Shown here one piece after another: positions 18,786-29,700 of a stretch of 46,105 nucleotides of DNA. Position numbers and translations under genes: made by a program. The notes beneath the pieces were generated by a model. That model made no database searches, was not told the origin of the DNA, and was given only the letters and a program-made list of their open reading frames with translations. Each line of letters starts with the position of its first letter. Within the stretch, counting starts at the first letter, position 1. This DNA comes from a virus. The stretch spans positions 1 through 46,105 of the IMG/VR virus record IMGVR_UViG_3300023179_000179, one strand, 5' to 3'.

Positions 18786-19277
18786 ATGGCTAAAGCACCG
18801 AGTCTCCCGCAAAAGGAGAAAGATCTTCTCGCCTCGCTCGAGAAGGAAAAACTTTGGCGCAGAGTTCAAGAACTTTCAGAGGCAGGATGGTCGCTGCAAT
18901 CGATCGCCGATGCGTTTTCTTCACCGCGACGTAGATCCACGATACGTTCCTGGGTAGTTAAACCCTTGCCTGAGTCTGTCACCGCGTTGGGTAACGTGCC
19001 AAAGCCCCCGGAAAAAAAGAAACGATCAAATAGAAAAAGGCCGCCTTCACCTGGTATATCTCTAGATGATCAATTGCGTATCGCGCGACTGTCACCGCTA
19101 GCACGTAGGTATCGTGCTCGTACACGTCCAAATAGTTCCTCTCGTATGGCTAATGAGGAGCTTACGTACCTGGCGGGTGCGTTATACTCTTCAGGAGTTT
19201 CAGTGTCTGAGCTTGCCCGCGCGTCAGGCGTCACCTACCGCGCGATGAAACGTCGCGTAGATAAGGCATCTCTATGA
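18786..19277 (+). CDS. Double-HTH DNA-binding protein, first late gene (regulator or small terminase candidate)
   Basis: This 163-residue basic protein begins MAKAPSLPQKEKDLLASLEK. HTH 1 is at about 30-55 (EAGWSLQSIADAFSSPRRRS) and HTH 2 at about 135-160 (VSVSELARASGVTYRAMKRR). A Lys/Pro-rich linker and LSPLARRYR lie between. The order matches the protein at 9263 (W-T/S-LQSIA; L.PLA..R; second HTH), so they are paralogues. Position at the head of the virion operon allows two readings: late-gene activator, or small terminase subunit, which normally carries an N-terminal HTH and is otherwise missing here. Its stop overlaps the next ATG. Confidence 0.72.
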   Translation: MAKAPSLPQKEKDLLASLEKEKLWRRVQELSEAGWSLQSIADAFSSPRRRSTIRSWVVKPLPESVTALGNVPKPPEKKKRSNRKRPPSPGISLDDQLRIARLSPLARRYRARTRPNSSSRMANEELTYLAGALYSSGVSVSELARASGVTYRAMKRRVDKASL

Positions 19278-19657
19278 AAGCCTTTATTGACATTTTTCCT
19301 GCATCTATTGTTGTTGTTCCTCCGGGTGTCGTCGAAGACTTTACATCACTCGCGGTGACGACTTCGCCTCCCCAGGGTGGTAAGTATTTGGAGAGGGTTC
19401 GACTTGTTGTTATGCAGGATGATGAATCCTATGTTCTCACGGTTGCCGCGGATCACCATTCTGGTCCTAGGGTTATTTTTAATGAAAGGTTAGACGACCT
19501 TAAATGGTCTGGTAATAAAAGCGATGATTCCCAGGCGAAGACTCGTTCCGGGAAAATAATATCGTTCAAGTACGTTCAAGGGTGTAACTGCGGAAGCAGA
19601 CTACGTTCCTGGAGCCCGTACCGAATGATGGACTCAGCGAAGGATCCTACAGAATGA
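19274..19657 (+). CDS. Hypothetical protein of the late operon
   Basis: This 127-residue protein begins MKAFIDIFPASIVVVPPGVV. It is beta-rich (YLERVRLVVMQDDESYVLTV) and has GCNCGSRLRSW near the C-terminus, a CxC pair. Its start and stop overlap the neighbouring genes by four bases each, as expected in a late operon. Its position before the portal suggests a conserved virion-module gene, but I recognise no function. Confidence 0.72.
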   Translation: MKAFIDIFPASIVVVPPGVVEDFTSLAVTTSPPQGGKYLERVRLVVMQDDESYVLTVAADHHSGPRVIFNERLDDLKWSGNKSDDSQAKTRSGKIISFKYVQGCNCGSRLRSWSPYRMMDSAKDPTE

Positions 19658-19977
19658 AAATAGACACATACCTTAATAATCTAGCATCAATGCCGTTTCT
19701 TCATTTCATTGTCCTATGCCTGTTAGTGTATCGTCTTACGCGGATGATCGTCATTGATCAACTGTTCTCAACGCTCCGTGACGCGGTGTGGGCACGTTAT
19801 TCACCTGGTGACAGTTATATAGGGTATTTCTTTACGTGCCCTTGGTGCGTTTCTATGTGGATTTCGCTCCCTGTTACCGTTTTATACATCATTTTTCCAA
19901 GTATCACATTCCTAGTAGGGTGTATATTTAGCTTATCCGCAATAGCTGGGTTGATAACTGCACGTTTGGATCAGTAA
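19654..19977 (+). CDS. DUF1360-like membrane protein
   Basis: The product has 107 residues with three hydrophobic segments (FLHFIVLCLLVYRLTRMIVI; CVSMWISLPVTVLYIIF; FLVGCIFSLSAIAGLITA). VYRLTRMIVIDQ followed by GYFFTCPWCVSMWIS is the signature of DUF1360 (a Tyr-Arg-Leu-Thr-Arg helix, then C-P-W-C before a membrane segment). The family occurs in phages and in Bacillus without a known biochemical role. Its presence just before the portal is common in actinophages. The start overlaps the previous stop. Confidence 0.75.
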   Translation: MKIDTYLNNLASMPFLHFIVLCLLVYRLTRMIVIDQLFSTLRDAVWARYSPGDSYIGYFFTCPWCVSMWISLPVTVLYIIFPSITFLVGCIFSLSAIAGLITARLDQ

Positions 19978-20013
19978 TGATTAAACGTTCCGTTAGAATG
20001 ACGAGGAGATTAC

Positions 20014-21693
20014 GTGGCTCTTTTTAGTAAGCGAAATGAACCATCGAGTTCACGTCGCCCTGCCCGTCCATCGTCTTCTCGTCCGAAGCAAAATAATACT
20101 TCTTCCGCTACTGTTACTTATTCAGAGAATAATTATGCCCAAGCTGCACCCTACTCCGCGCCACGGTCTATTACTGCTGCTGCAGTTCAAATGGCTATTA
20201 ATGATAAAGGTGAAGTAGAGAAGTTTAAGCAGCGTCATGCTGGTGGAAATGCTGACTGGCAGGCTGAAGCTTGGGAGTACTATGACGCCATTGGTGAAGT
20301 AAAGTACGCGTTTAATCTTGTTGCCTCAGTTGTTTCGCGTATCCGTTTATACGCTGCTTCTATTGATAATCCTGCGGAAAGCCCTGTTCCTGTAAGAAGC
20401 AGCGACGTCGTTGACGATCGTCTTGCCTCTGCAGCAGAGCGCGTTCTGGCGCGACTCGATTCTGCTTATGGCGGACAGGCAGGACTTCTCCGCGACGCTG
20501 CATTGAATTTAAGTGTTACTGGTGAATGCTATCTTGTACAATTTCCTGAGCGTTTAGGTTCAAAGCTCCCAGAATCCTGGGACATTCGTTCAACTGATGA
20601 ACTTCAGTTAGACGCGCGTAACAAGTACATTATTGTTCCTCGCCGTGAAAGTTCAGGTACTGGTTCTGCTAAGATTTCAGGTATTCCTCTTCCATCTAAC
20701 GCGTTCGTTGGTCGTATCTGGAGAGCTCACCCACGCTACTCTGAAGAGTCTGATTCGAGCTTGCGCGGTCTTCTTGATCTTTGTGCTGAGCTGCTTCTCT
20801 TAAATCGTACATTCCGTGCTACTGCTCGTTCACGTCTCAACGCTGGCGCACTTTATTTACCAGATGGTCTCGCGGTTGCAGCATCACCTGACCCAGATTA
20901 TCCGTATGATGACGAAGCAAATCTTAATCCAGATATTACTGCCGAGGAAGCAGCCGATGAGTTTGAGGATCAACTCATTGATGCAATGACGACTCCTATT
21001 CGTGATGAGGACTCGGCTTCTGCTGTTGTTCCTCTTATCATTCGTGGCCCTGCGGAACTTGGCGACAAAATAAAGCAGTTTAAGTTTGAGCGCTCATTTG
21101 ACCCTGCACTTGCCGAGCGTGCTGATCGTGTGCTTGAACGTATCCTTCAAGGGCTCGATGTTCCTAAGGATGTTGTTACTGGTTTAGCTAATGTTAAGTA
21201 TTCGAATGCTCTTCAAATTGACGAGGCTTTATATAAGGCACACATTGAACCAATGATGTTGTTGATTGCTGATGCTTTGACTGTTGTTTATCTTCGCCCT
21301 GCGTTGATTGCTTCAGGTTTTCAAGAAGAAGATGTTAAGCGTCTTGTTATTTGGTATGATCCTTCTCAGGTTGCGACACGTAATGATCGTGCAGCAGACG
21401 CTGATTCAGGTTTTGATCGAATGGCTGTTTCTTATGAGACGTGGCGACGTGCTCATGGTTTCTCTTCTGCTGATGCTCCTGACGCGAAGGAAATCGCTAT
21501 TCGTATGTTTATCGAGCGTGGCTCAGTTTCGCCTGATCTAACTCAAGCTATATTAGGTGCTATCGCTCCTGATCTTATGTTAAAGGTTCGTGAGGCCCAA
21601 CAGGCTGAGTCTGCCGCTCCTATTCCACCAGAAATTGATCAAATTCTATCTCAGGCTATGAATCCACAGTCACCAATACAGGAAGGAGCATAG
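20014..21693 (+). CDS. Portal protein
   Basis: The product has 559 residues from GTG after GAGGAGATTAC. A polar Ser/Pro-rich N-terminus leads to WEYYDAIGEVKYAFNLVASV, typical of the portal wing. SVTGECYLVQF, RIWRAHPRYSEESDSSLRGL and KDVVTGLANVKYSNALQIDE follow the usual portal order of a clip/stem region and a crown helix with a polar, Gln-rich C-terminus. It forms the dodecameric DNA gate at one capsid vertex and docks the terminase. The assignment rests on motif order, length and position before the capsid genes. Confidence 0.85.
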   Translation: MALFSKRNEPSSSRRPARPSSSRPKQNNTSSATVTYSENNYAQAAPYSAPRSITAAAVQMAINDKGEVEKFKQRHAGGNADWQAEAWEYYDAIGEVKYAFNLVASVVSRIRLYAASIDNPAESPVPVRSSDVVDDRLASAAERVLARLDSAYGGQAGLLRDAALNLSVTGECYLVQFPERLGSKLPESWDIRSTDELQLDARNKYIIVPRRESSGTGSAKISGIPLPSNAFVGRIWRAHPRYSEESDSSLRGLLDLCAELLLLNRTFRATARSRLNAGALYLPDGLAVAASPDPDYPYDDEANLNPDITAEEAADEFEDQLIDAMTTPIRDEDSASAVVPLIIRGPAELGDKIKQFKFERSFDPALAERADRVLERILQGLDVPKDVVTGLANVKYSNALQIDEALYKAHIEPMMLLIADALTVVYLRPALIASGFQEEDVKRLVIWYDPSQVATRNDRAADADSGFDRMAVSYETWRRAHGFSSADAPDAKEIAIRMFIERGSVSPDLTQAILGAIAPDLMLKVREAQQAESAAPIPPEIDQILSQAMNPQSPIQEGA

Positions 21694-21696
21694 GCG

Positions 21697-23739
21697 GTGA
21701 ATCCGAATATGCAATTTGAAAAACCAGAGCTAGTAGAGTGTCTTGCAGAGACGCTAGGTGATGCTGTTGTTCTTTACTTTAAAGCGCACGGGTATCACTG
21801 GAACGTTGTAGGATATGACTTTGGTCAGTTTCATGACTTCTTTCAAGAAATTTACGAAGATGTTTACTCGTCGATTGATCCTCTTGCAGAGAACATGCGT
21901 AAACTTAACGCAGTAGCGCCATCGCGTATTGAAGAGTTTGCTAGTCTAAGTCAGATTGTTGATGTTGAAGTTGGCAGTGACGCAATGCTTATGGTACAGG
22001 ATCTGTACGTTTCTAATAATGTTATTCTAGTTTCTTTGAGTAATTGTTTCACTGTAGCTAATGATCTTAACGAGCAAGGTATTGCGAATTTCATTGCTGA
22101 AAGAATTGACATGCACCAAAAATGGCGCTGGCAGCTTGGCGCGTACATGACGCCAACTCAGGCGGATAGCTTGGGAAAATCTGACGCTGTTCAACTTTTA
22201 GAAGCAGGAACTGTCGTTCCTGCAGTTGAGCAGCTTATGAACGATCACAACGGTTGCCCTTTATGCGGACCAACTGAGTGTGTGTGTCCCGGTAGTGCTG
22301 GTGGTTACTGTCTCTGCGGTGAAGGTTGCTCTTGCGTTCAGTGTCTACGCGTAATGGCTAGTGCTGAAAATAGTGATAAGTACTTAGAGTTTAAGGAAAG
22401 CCAAGAAGAGGCGTTAACGTCTGCTGGTATTATTGTTGCAGAAGAGCAGGACCTCGCTGCAGCCTTGTTAGAGATCGCAGATAAGTATGGAAAGTTTAAC
22501 GAGGACGAGACGGGTATTTGGGCAGGCTATACTCCTGCTGCAGAAAACGAATACAAAGAAATTGGTGTTAAGTGCATCAATTGCGTTTTGTATGAAGGTC
22601 CTGGTGTATGTAAGATTATTGCACAGACAATTGAAGATGACGGCAAGTGCCGTTTTGCGGTTATCCCTGACGGTGTTGTTAACGTTGAAGGAGCAGACGA
22701 CGGTGAAGTTGTCGTTGCTGCAAGTGGAGACGATGCATGCCCTGTTGCAACGCAGGATATTCAAATCAATTTAAAGAATCGCCAAAACGCAATTGACAAC
22801 GTTGGCTACGGCCCGTTGAATCCAAAAGAACCTAATGAAGAATTTTGGCAAGAAAAAGCTGATAAGTGGAAGACAACCGCAGATGAAGCAAAGACAAGTC
22901 GCTGCGGAAACTGCGTTTTCTTTATTCGTACGCCAAAGATGCTTGACTGTATCTCTTCTGGATTACAGCAAGGTGACTCTAGCCAGGTAGACGCTGACGC
23001 AGCGATTGACCAAGCAGAGCTCGGGTACTGTGAAGCGCTAGACTTTAAGTGCGCCGCATCTCGTACATGTAATGCGTGGGCAGTCGGCGGACCTATTACG
23101 GCTGCGAGTTCAAAGCCTGCTCCAAAGAAAGATCGTATTCATGGTTCAAAGAAAAACAAGCCAGGATCTGCAGCTGGTTCTAAGAAGATCGTTTTTTCTG
23201 ACAAAGTAGAAGCAGCGCTTCGAAATAAAGTAGAAGCGCACAATGAAAAAGCTAAGTCTGGACGTAAGGCTACACTTCCAATGTTAAAGGCAGTGTATCG
23301 TCGTGGTGCTGGAGCGTTCTCGTCTAGTCACCGACCAGGTATGACGCGTGACGGTTGGGCTATGGCTCGCGTTAATGCTTTTCTTACGCTACTTCGCAGT
23401 GGTTCTCCAGCGAATCCTAATTATAAGCAAGACAATGATTTGCTTCCTAAAGTTCACCCTAAATCATCTCGAGGTGAAGCAGCTGTTATTCAACATGAAC
23501 TTTTAGAGATTGCGCTTAAGAGCGCAGACGAGTATGGTTCACCTGAGCATGCAATGTTTTCTATGGCGGAGTATTCTGGTCTTGGCTACGAAGTGATCCC
23601 TGCCCTTCGTGGTGCATGGTTACGCGGTGTTCGTGACGGGGATGTACCTTTTCAAAGAGCGTATGAGCTTGCTACCAAGTTGTATAACAGCCAAGACGCT
23701 GATCTTCTTCCAAGAAAATCTAAAGCAAGGAACGCGTAA
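21697..23739 (+). CDS. Dps/ferritin-like domain fused to cysteine clusters and a phage head domain
   Basis: The product has 680 residues, GTG start after GGAAGGAG, four bases past the portal stop. Residues about 8-160 are a Dps-type ferritin. YHWNVVGYDFGQFHDFF and SIDPLAENMRKL give H34, H46, D61 and E65 at exactly the spacing of the Dps ferroxidase site (H51, H63, D78, E82 in E. coli); Gln50 replaces the remaining Asp. Then comes a dense Cys region (about 187-216), two further Cys modules (KCINCVLY..., RCGNCVFF...) that look like metal or Fe-S sites, and a C-terminal phage domain (AVYRRGAGAFSSSHRPGMTR to DNDLLP). It is probably a virion protein; iron binding or DNA protection is inferred. Confidence 0.8.
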   Translation: MNPNMQFEKPELVECLAETLGDAVVLYFKAHGYHWNVVGYDFGQFHDFFQEIYEDVYSSIDPLAENMRKLNAVAPSRIEEFASLSQIVDVEVGSDAMLMVQDLYVSNNVILVSLSNCFTVANDLNEQGIANFIAERIDMHQKWRWQLGAYMTPTQADSLGKSDAVQLLEAGTVVPAVEQLMNDHNGCPLCGPTECVCPGSAGGYCLCGEGCSCVQCLRVMASAENSDKYLEFKESQEEALTSAGIIVAEEQDLAAALLEIADKYGKFNEDETGIWAGYTPAAENEYKEIGVKCINCVLYEGPGVCKIIAQTIEDDGKCRFAVIPDGVVNVEGADDGEVVVAASGDDACPVATQDIQINLKNRQNAIDNVGYGPLNPKEPNEEFWQEKADKWKTTADEAKTSRCGNCVFFIRTPKMLDCISSGLQQGDSSQVDADAAIDQAELGYCEALDFKCAASRTCNAWAVGGPITAASSKPAPKKDRIHGSKKNKPGSAAGSKKIVFSDKVEAALRNKVEAHNEKAKSGRKATLPMLKAVYRRGAGAFSSSHRPGMTRDGWAMARVNAFLTLLRSGSPANPNYKQDNDLLPKVHPKSSRGEAAVIQHELLEIALKSADEYGSPEHAMFSMAEYSGLGYEVIPALRGAWLRGVRDGDVPFQRAYELATKLYNSQDADLLPRKSKARNA

Positions 23740-26700
23740 TGGATTCACCATTAAATGAGATGATTTCGCGGTCACAGAACCGTGTAGCTGCTGTGAGTAA
23801 AGTTAAGGGGTCTACTCTTTCTCTTCGTCAACAGGTTATTAAGCTTGTTGAAGAGTCAAATGCTAGTCTTCCAGAAGAGCGTCGTATTACTCCTCGTTCT
23901 GCGTTGATTGTTATGGATCGCGCGTCTGCTGAGCTTTCTTCTCTTAGTAAAGCTTCTCGTGAGTACGGGGTTTTGCGTGAAGTAAATAAGTTTATTTCTT
24001 TATCGTCTTATGGAATTACTGCTGGTGGAAGTATTAAGCATTCCGATCTTTTGCCGCAGGGTCACCCGTTTTCTTCTCTTAATGTTTTTGCGTCTGATAG
24101 TGTTATTCTTACTAAGAATGCAGAGTGGCTTTCTGCTGATCCTAAAATTGATGATTCGGTTCGTTCTCTTGTTGCTACTGCGTTTTCTCTTCCAGTTGAT
24201 TCTCTTGAGCGTAAACATGCGTTTGCTCGTCTTAGCGTAGTGAAAGCTTCACTTGTTCCTTTGCATCTTAAGTCTGATTTTGTTTTGGAAGCGTTGGTTG
24301 CTTCGTTTGGTGATGGTAACTCTTCTGCTGCGCGTCGTGCTCGTGTTGCTCTTCAATGGCGTGATCGCTATGGTCGATGGGTTGAAATGGGTCGCGGTGT
24401 TAATTTCAGTATAAGACTTAAAGATGGTAGTATTCACGTCGTTAACGGAGTCTACGTTGGCGCTGGTGGCAATACTCGTGTTTGGATGGGTGGCCGGCGC
24501 GTCGGTGAAATGTCTACTGATACCGGTCTTGTTCAAGTTTCTGGTGACGCTCGTTTACCTGACGGATTGTACGTAGTTGGTAGTCGTAATGCTGAAACGT
24601 TTAAGGCTCGTATCCCTGGTAAAGAGTTAAGAAAATTAAAGTTATGGGATCAAAGTACTGAGTCTTTTGTTGACGAGTTTAGTCAAGATATACCTAATAT
24701 AGATGATATGCTTGGTACTCGTCGCGAAGCACCACTTGGGTGGAGTAAGAATAGCGATGGTTCTTTCTCTTCAGATGATAACTATGGTGTTGTTAGAAAT
24801 AGTGATGGTTCTCTTACCGCGTATCGTCTTGATAGTAATGGTAATCGTCTTGATAATAGTATTGGTAGTAGCAGTAACTGGAGTCAGATTAATGATATTC
24901 TTACTAAGGATGAACCGAGTTTTGATAAGGCAATAGAGAAAATTAATTCTCTTAAATTACCTCTTAAGGGTATTAACCCTGCTCTTGATAGGTTTAACCC
25001 AGACGTTCGTGCGCGTATCGAGTCTAAGTATCTTATGGAGCAGGCTCGTAAGCTTGCTGTAGAGTATCATCTACCGGAGAACGTGCGTATCGACCAAGAT
25101 CTTGATCAAGCACGTAGGGGAGTAGATAGTCAAGGTAACGCAGTGCCTTCAGAGTGGGTCGCGCAGGCTGGTGAGCGTTCAGGTGTTACTGGCTGGGTGC
25201 GTTTTATTGGTAGTGATAGTAACAAGTATCCTATTATTGCTAATGAAATTAGTGACGGTAAGTTTATTTTTGGTAATAGAAGTACCTGGAATCCTGGTAG
25301 TGATGGCAGCCCTAAACAGTATGATTCATGGCAAGCGATCGAGAAAGATATACCTAGTTTTGTAGAGTATCTTAATAGTGGAGTTACAAAAAATAATCCT
25401 ATTGATTTTACTCCTATTACTGATTTTGGTAAGAAAGATGAACGATTTGGTGGAAATGAAGATAAACATCCTTCGGTAATCGATGAAGCAAATAAGAAAA
25501 AGTGGGATGACATTAAAAAACATGTAGATGAGATGATAGATGGAAAGAAACCAACTTCAACTCCTGCACAGCGGAAAACAGCAGAGCGTAAGCTAGGCAA
25601 GGACATCTATGAACGTCGCATCGCAACTGGAGACTCACTTGATAAGGTAGCAAAGGATCTTGGTCTTACTCGCCTGGAAGTTCGCCGCCTAGAGGCAGAG
25701 TATGGACGCACGCTTGGCAAGAGCAACGCCCCAGGCGAGCCACCAACTCCTCCATCAGGTCCAGATAGCAACCAACCGTTTGACATGTCTGTAGCTCAAA
25801 AATTCCTTGATGAAAGATTTGCTGAAGGCAATATTGATCTTATAGGGACGACCCGTGAGGGCCGTAACTCTTACATGATTCTTAATATCCCGGGCAACGA
25901 GCTACAAGACTTTAAAGATAAATCTGGGTTTGACGACTTTGGAAATAAAGACAACTTTACAAAACTACCTGACGGGACTTATAAGCTTTATACTGACTTC
26001 TCTGAGTTAAATGCTAACCTGGATTCTCCTGTCACCGGCGACGGCCCAGGCGAGCCACCAACTCCTCCATCAGGTGGAACTCCACCTAAGACACCTAGCC
26101 CTTCTAATCCAGAAGCGCCAGCCTTGTTCAATAACTTTGATGCGCCAACAACCGCGTTTCAACTCCGCACTGCTGAATATGAACCAGACGGGCGTGTTGA
26201 CGAGACAAGCACTGACTTCACTGATGACCCTAAGCGTCTTGCAACAAAGTTTACTCCTCAAGATCTAGTAGCAGCGTTTAGTGAAGCTCTTATTGGTAAT
26301 TCGTCTGACTCAGCTATTAGTGAAATTCTAAACGCTAACGTAGATGACTCTGGAGATATTCCTTCTGCTGAAGATCTCGGTAACAACGTTGATATACCGC
26401 AAGTAAGTATTGGTACGCCTTCAGGCGCTGGTCGTTTAGAATTTAATGCTGGAGAAGAGTATGTACCTGCTGGAGCGTTGTATAACGCTATATGGGAAGC
26501 TGGCATGGATCCTAATCGTGTTATTGCGAACATTTACGACTCTGTAAATGGTAATAACAACAACCTTGATCGTCTTATTGAGGCACAAGGTGGAGTTCCT
26601 TCACCAGAGGAAGCTAAACTTGTTGATGATATTACAGCGGAGATTCGTCAAATAATTGATGCTACTCCTATCGGAGATACTTCAGTATCTGTTTCGCGCG

Positions 26701-29700
26701 ATAACAAAGCGTACAACTTGGACGATAAGCTTCCTGGTTCTTTAATTGAAAATATACCAGTTGATTTTAATAATCCAGACTACTATGTTATTGATTCTAA
26801 TCACTATGTACCTTCTCAGTTGAAACTAGATGCTGATGGCTATACTGATAATCCAGAGTATCTTGCTCATATGTTTAATGAAGCTGATCTTATAGAACAA
26901 GTTCTTATAAGTGTTACTGATGGTTCTGGTGCTGCGTATCTAGCGTTTAATGATCTCAATACATACGAAGTCCCTGTAGAGGCTGTCCGCGATGCTCTTC
27001 AGTATCTAGGAGTTAACACTAACAATATTATTGATATGCTTAATAAAGAGTCAAATGACTTTTCAGAGTCAGATAAACCAGTAGACACTGCTGTACCTGA
27101 AGTTCCTACCATTGAACCTGCACCAACTCCTGAACTTAAACCTGAGCCTAACGTTGTCGTGGCTCCTGCGGCTCCTGCGGCTCCTGCATTAACGTACCCT
27201 GGACCAGAAATACCAGGCTACTCACCAAATAATACTGTTCTTTCTTTAGACGGAAGAGTTATGGGAGCCGGAACTCGTGTACGAGCTAATTCTGATGGTA
27301 AGCTTGGGACAGTTATAAGCGTGCAAAACATTGATAGTCGAACTGGGCAAAGAATACCATATGTAAGAATTCGTTTTGACGATGGAAAAGTAGCTGTTAG
27401 ATCAGCAGTGAAAGTACGCGTTACTGATAACGCTGCTCCTGTTGTGCCAGCCATGCCTGCCCCTGCAGCAACTCCACGCTTCATACCAGATATTGCTCAA
27501 AGAGTGAATGCTCCTATTGTCAATCCTGCGCCTGTCGCTAGTGAAGGAAACGTCCCTGGCGTAGCTAGTCTTGGAGATACACCACAAGACGTGCTCCCTT
27601 ACGTAAATGCTGATGCTGTGCAAAAAGATTTCCAAGCATGGGGCGCCAGAGCATCTGAAATTGCACGAGCTGGAACTGACAGAGCTACACTTGCTAGTGT
27701 AAAGAAAGCAATTCTAGATCAGTACACTGCTAACGAAGAGTACGCAAATGGTAGAAGAAACGATAGTCTTTCTCCAGAGCAATTACAAGATCTTGTTGAT
27801 AACAATAAAAAAACTAAAGAGCTTGTCGATACGCTTATTGCAGACGCTTTTGGCGTACGTGATGGTGTTTCATTTGGAAAGGGCTACACTTTAAAGAAGA
27901 CTGCTCTTAGCACTCATGTTAATGGCACTCCTGAAGAAATAGAAAACGGTACTGCTAAGGTACTCATTTCAATTTCAATAGATATTAATGATAAAAACGG
28001 AGTCAAGGCAGGAACAGTAGAAAGAAATATTGTTGGGAAAAAAGTGTATAACCTCGATGGTACTACTTCTTTCGAGTGGCAAGTTAAGAACTCTTACATG
28101 AGAATGAACACAGCAAACAAGAAGTCTGGCTTTGCATTCTCGTACAACAGGTACATGGAAGACTGGTATATCGCTAATGGCGTGAAAGAGATTCACGTTA
28201 TGGCTGCTGGCGGGAGTAACTTTGAGGGAGCGTTTGTCTGGGCTCTTAACGGATTTAACTGGGACTCATCTGAACTATTTAGTACTAGTTTATTACGTAA
28301 AATAGGTCGTATGCGCAATATGGAATCAAATCCTCAAGTTCTTGCGCACCTTGATAATCTAATCTCGCGAATTAAAGAAGCTGAAAGACCTGATGGTACT
28401 CTAGATGCTAATAAGGTTCCTACTCCTATGGAATTTGCTCTTGTTGGCTGGTACCCTGACGCTAAGTCATGGGTAGGTAAAAAGTTCATGACAGACAACA
28501 GTTGGAACGGTGTAAAGCGCTTAGACCCGGCTGCTGTAGAGCAAGTGCAGGCCGCTAACTATGATCAAATGCGTCGTGCTCGTGACAGAGTAGAAAATAA
28601 AGTAAATAAGGCAAATGTAAGCAGAGAACTTGTTATGAAAATGAATAGTAACGACTTCTTTGATAACAATGAAGCTCTTCGTCCTTATCTTGCAGAAATA
28701 CGTGACGTACTTCAAAATAATAGATCCCTAGCAGCTTTGTCTCCAGCAGCTAAGAATGCTCTTAATAACTATACTGCTAAACAGTTACTCGATAGTAGTA
28801 GAGTTATGCCTTTTGAAGATGTTATTAAATTACGAAACGTGTTAAGAGAAGAGTACCGCGCTGATAATCCTAGTCTTGGCTCTAATGACTTCGGAGTTGG
28901 AAACGTTTTGTCAGAAGCTTCTCCTGAGGATATTCAAGATGACGCTGTTAGTGGCTTTACTATTAGGCCATTAAGCTACGCGGAGTCGGGTCAGAACATG
29001 ACGTACAAGGCAGTGCATGATGCTTCTGGACAGATTTTTTACGTAAAATTTGATGAGGGAGCAAGTCATTACGGATTAGACGCAGTTGCTATAGAAGCAT
29101 CCGCTGGTGTTTTAGTTAATGGTCTTGGCATGATTGGAGCGTACGAGACTCGCCAAAATAGTAATAATAGCGACATTGTAATTATGCAAATGGCAGGAAG
29201 TGTTGGTCCTTTGATTGAGAAGCCAGTGCTAGCTTCTTCAGTTTTTGAGGAACTAAATGATCTAGTTGCTTCAGACGGAAGCGTAGTTAGCGTAAATAGT
29301 GATACTCTTATTGATAAGCTTAGTTCTCCTGAAGAAGCCATTAGAATGGTTTTGTTAGATCTTCTTCTATCAAATGCAGATCGCCATAATGGTAACGTTC
29401 TTTTAGCTCTAGATGGTACTGATCCAAGTAAGGTCCATATTCTTCCTATTGATCACGCTATTGCTATGTTAAATACGATGAATGCAGACACTATTCACAT
29501 AACACGTCTTCTTACAGGTCAAGGAGAAACCATTTATACAATGACAATGCCAGCGCTTACTCGTAGATTAAAAGAAGATGAGCTTCTAGCTATGTTTAGA
29601 AATGAAGCTGATAGTCTAAGAGAAAGTTTAATGAAAGAAGAGAAGTTCCCTACAGGACCAGAGCTTGATAGAATTATCGCTAAATGGGGAAGTATTAACG

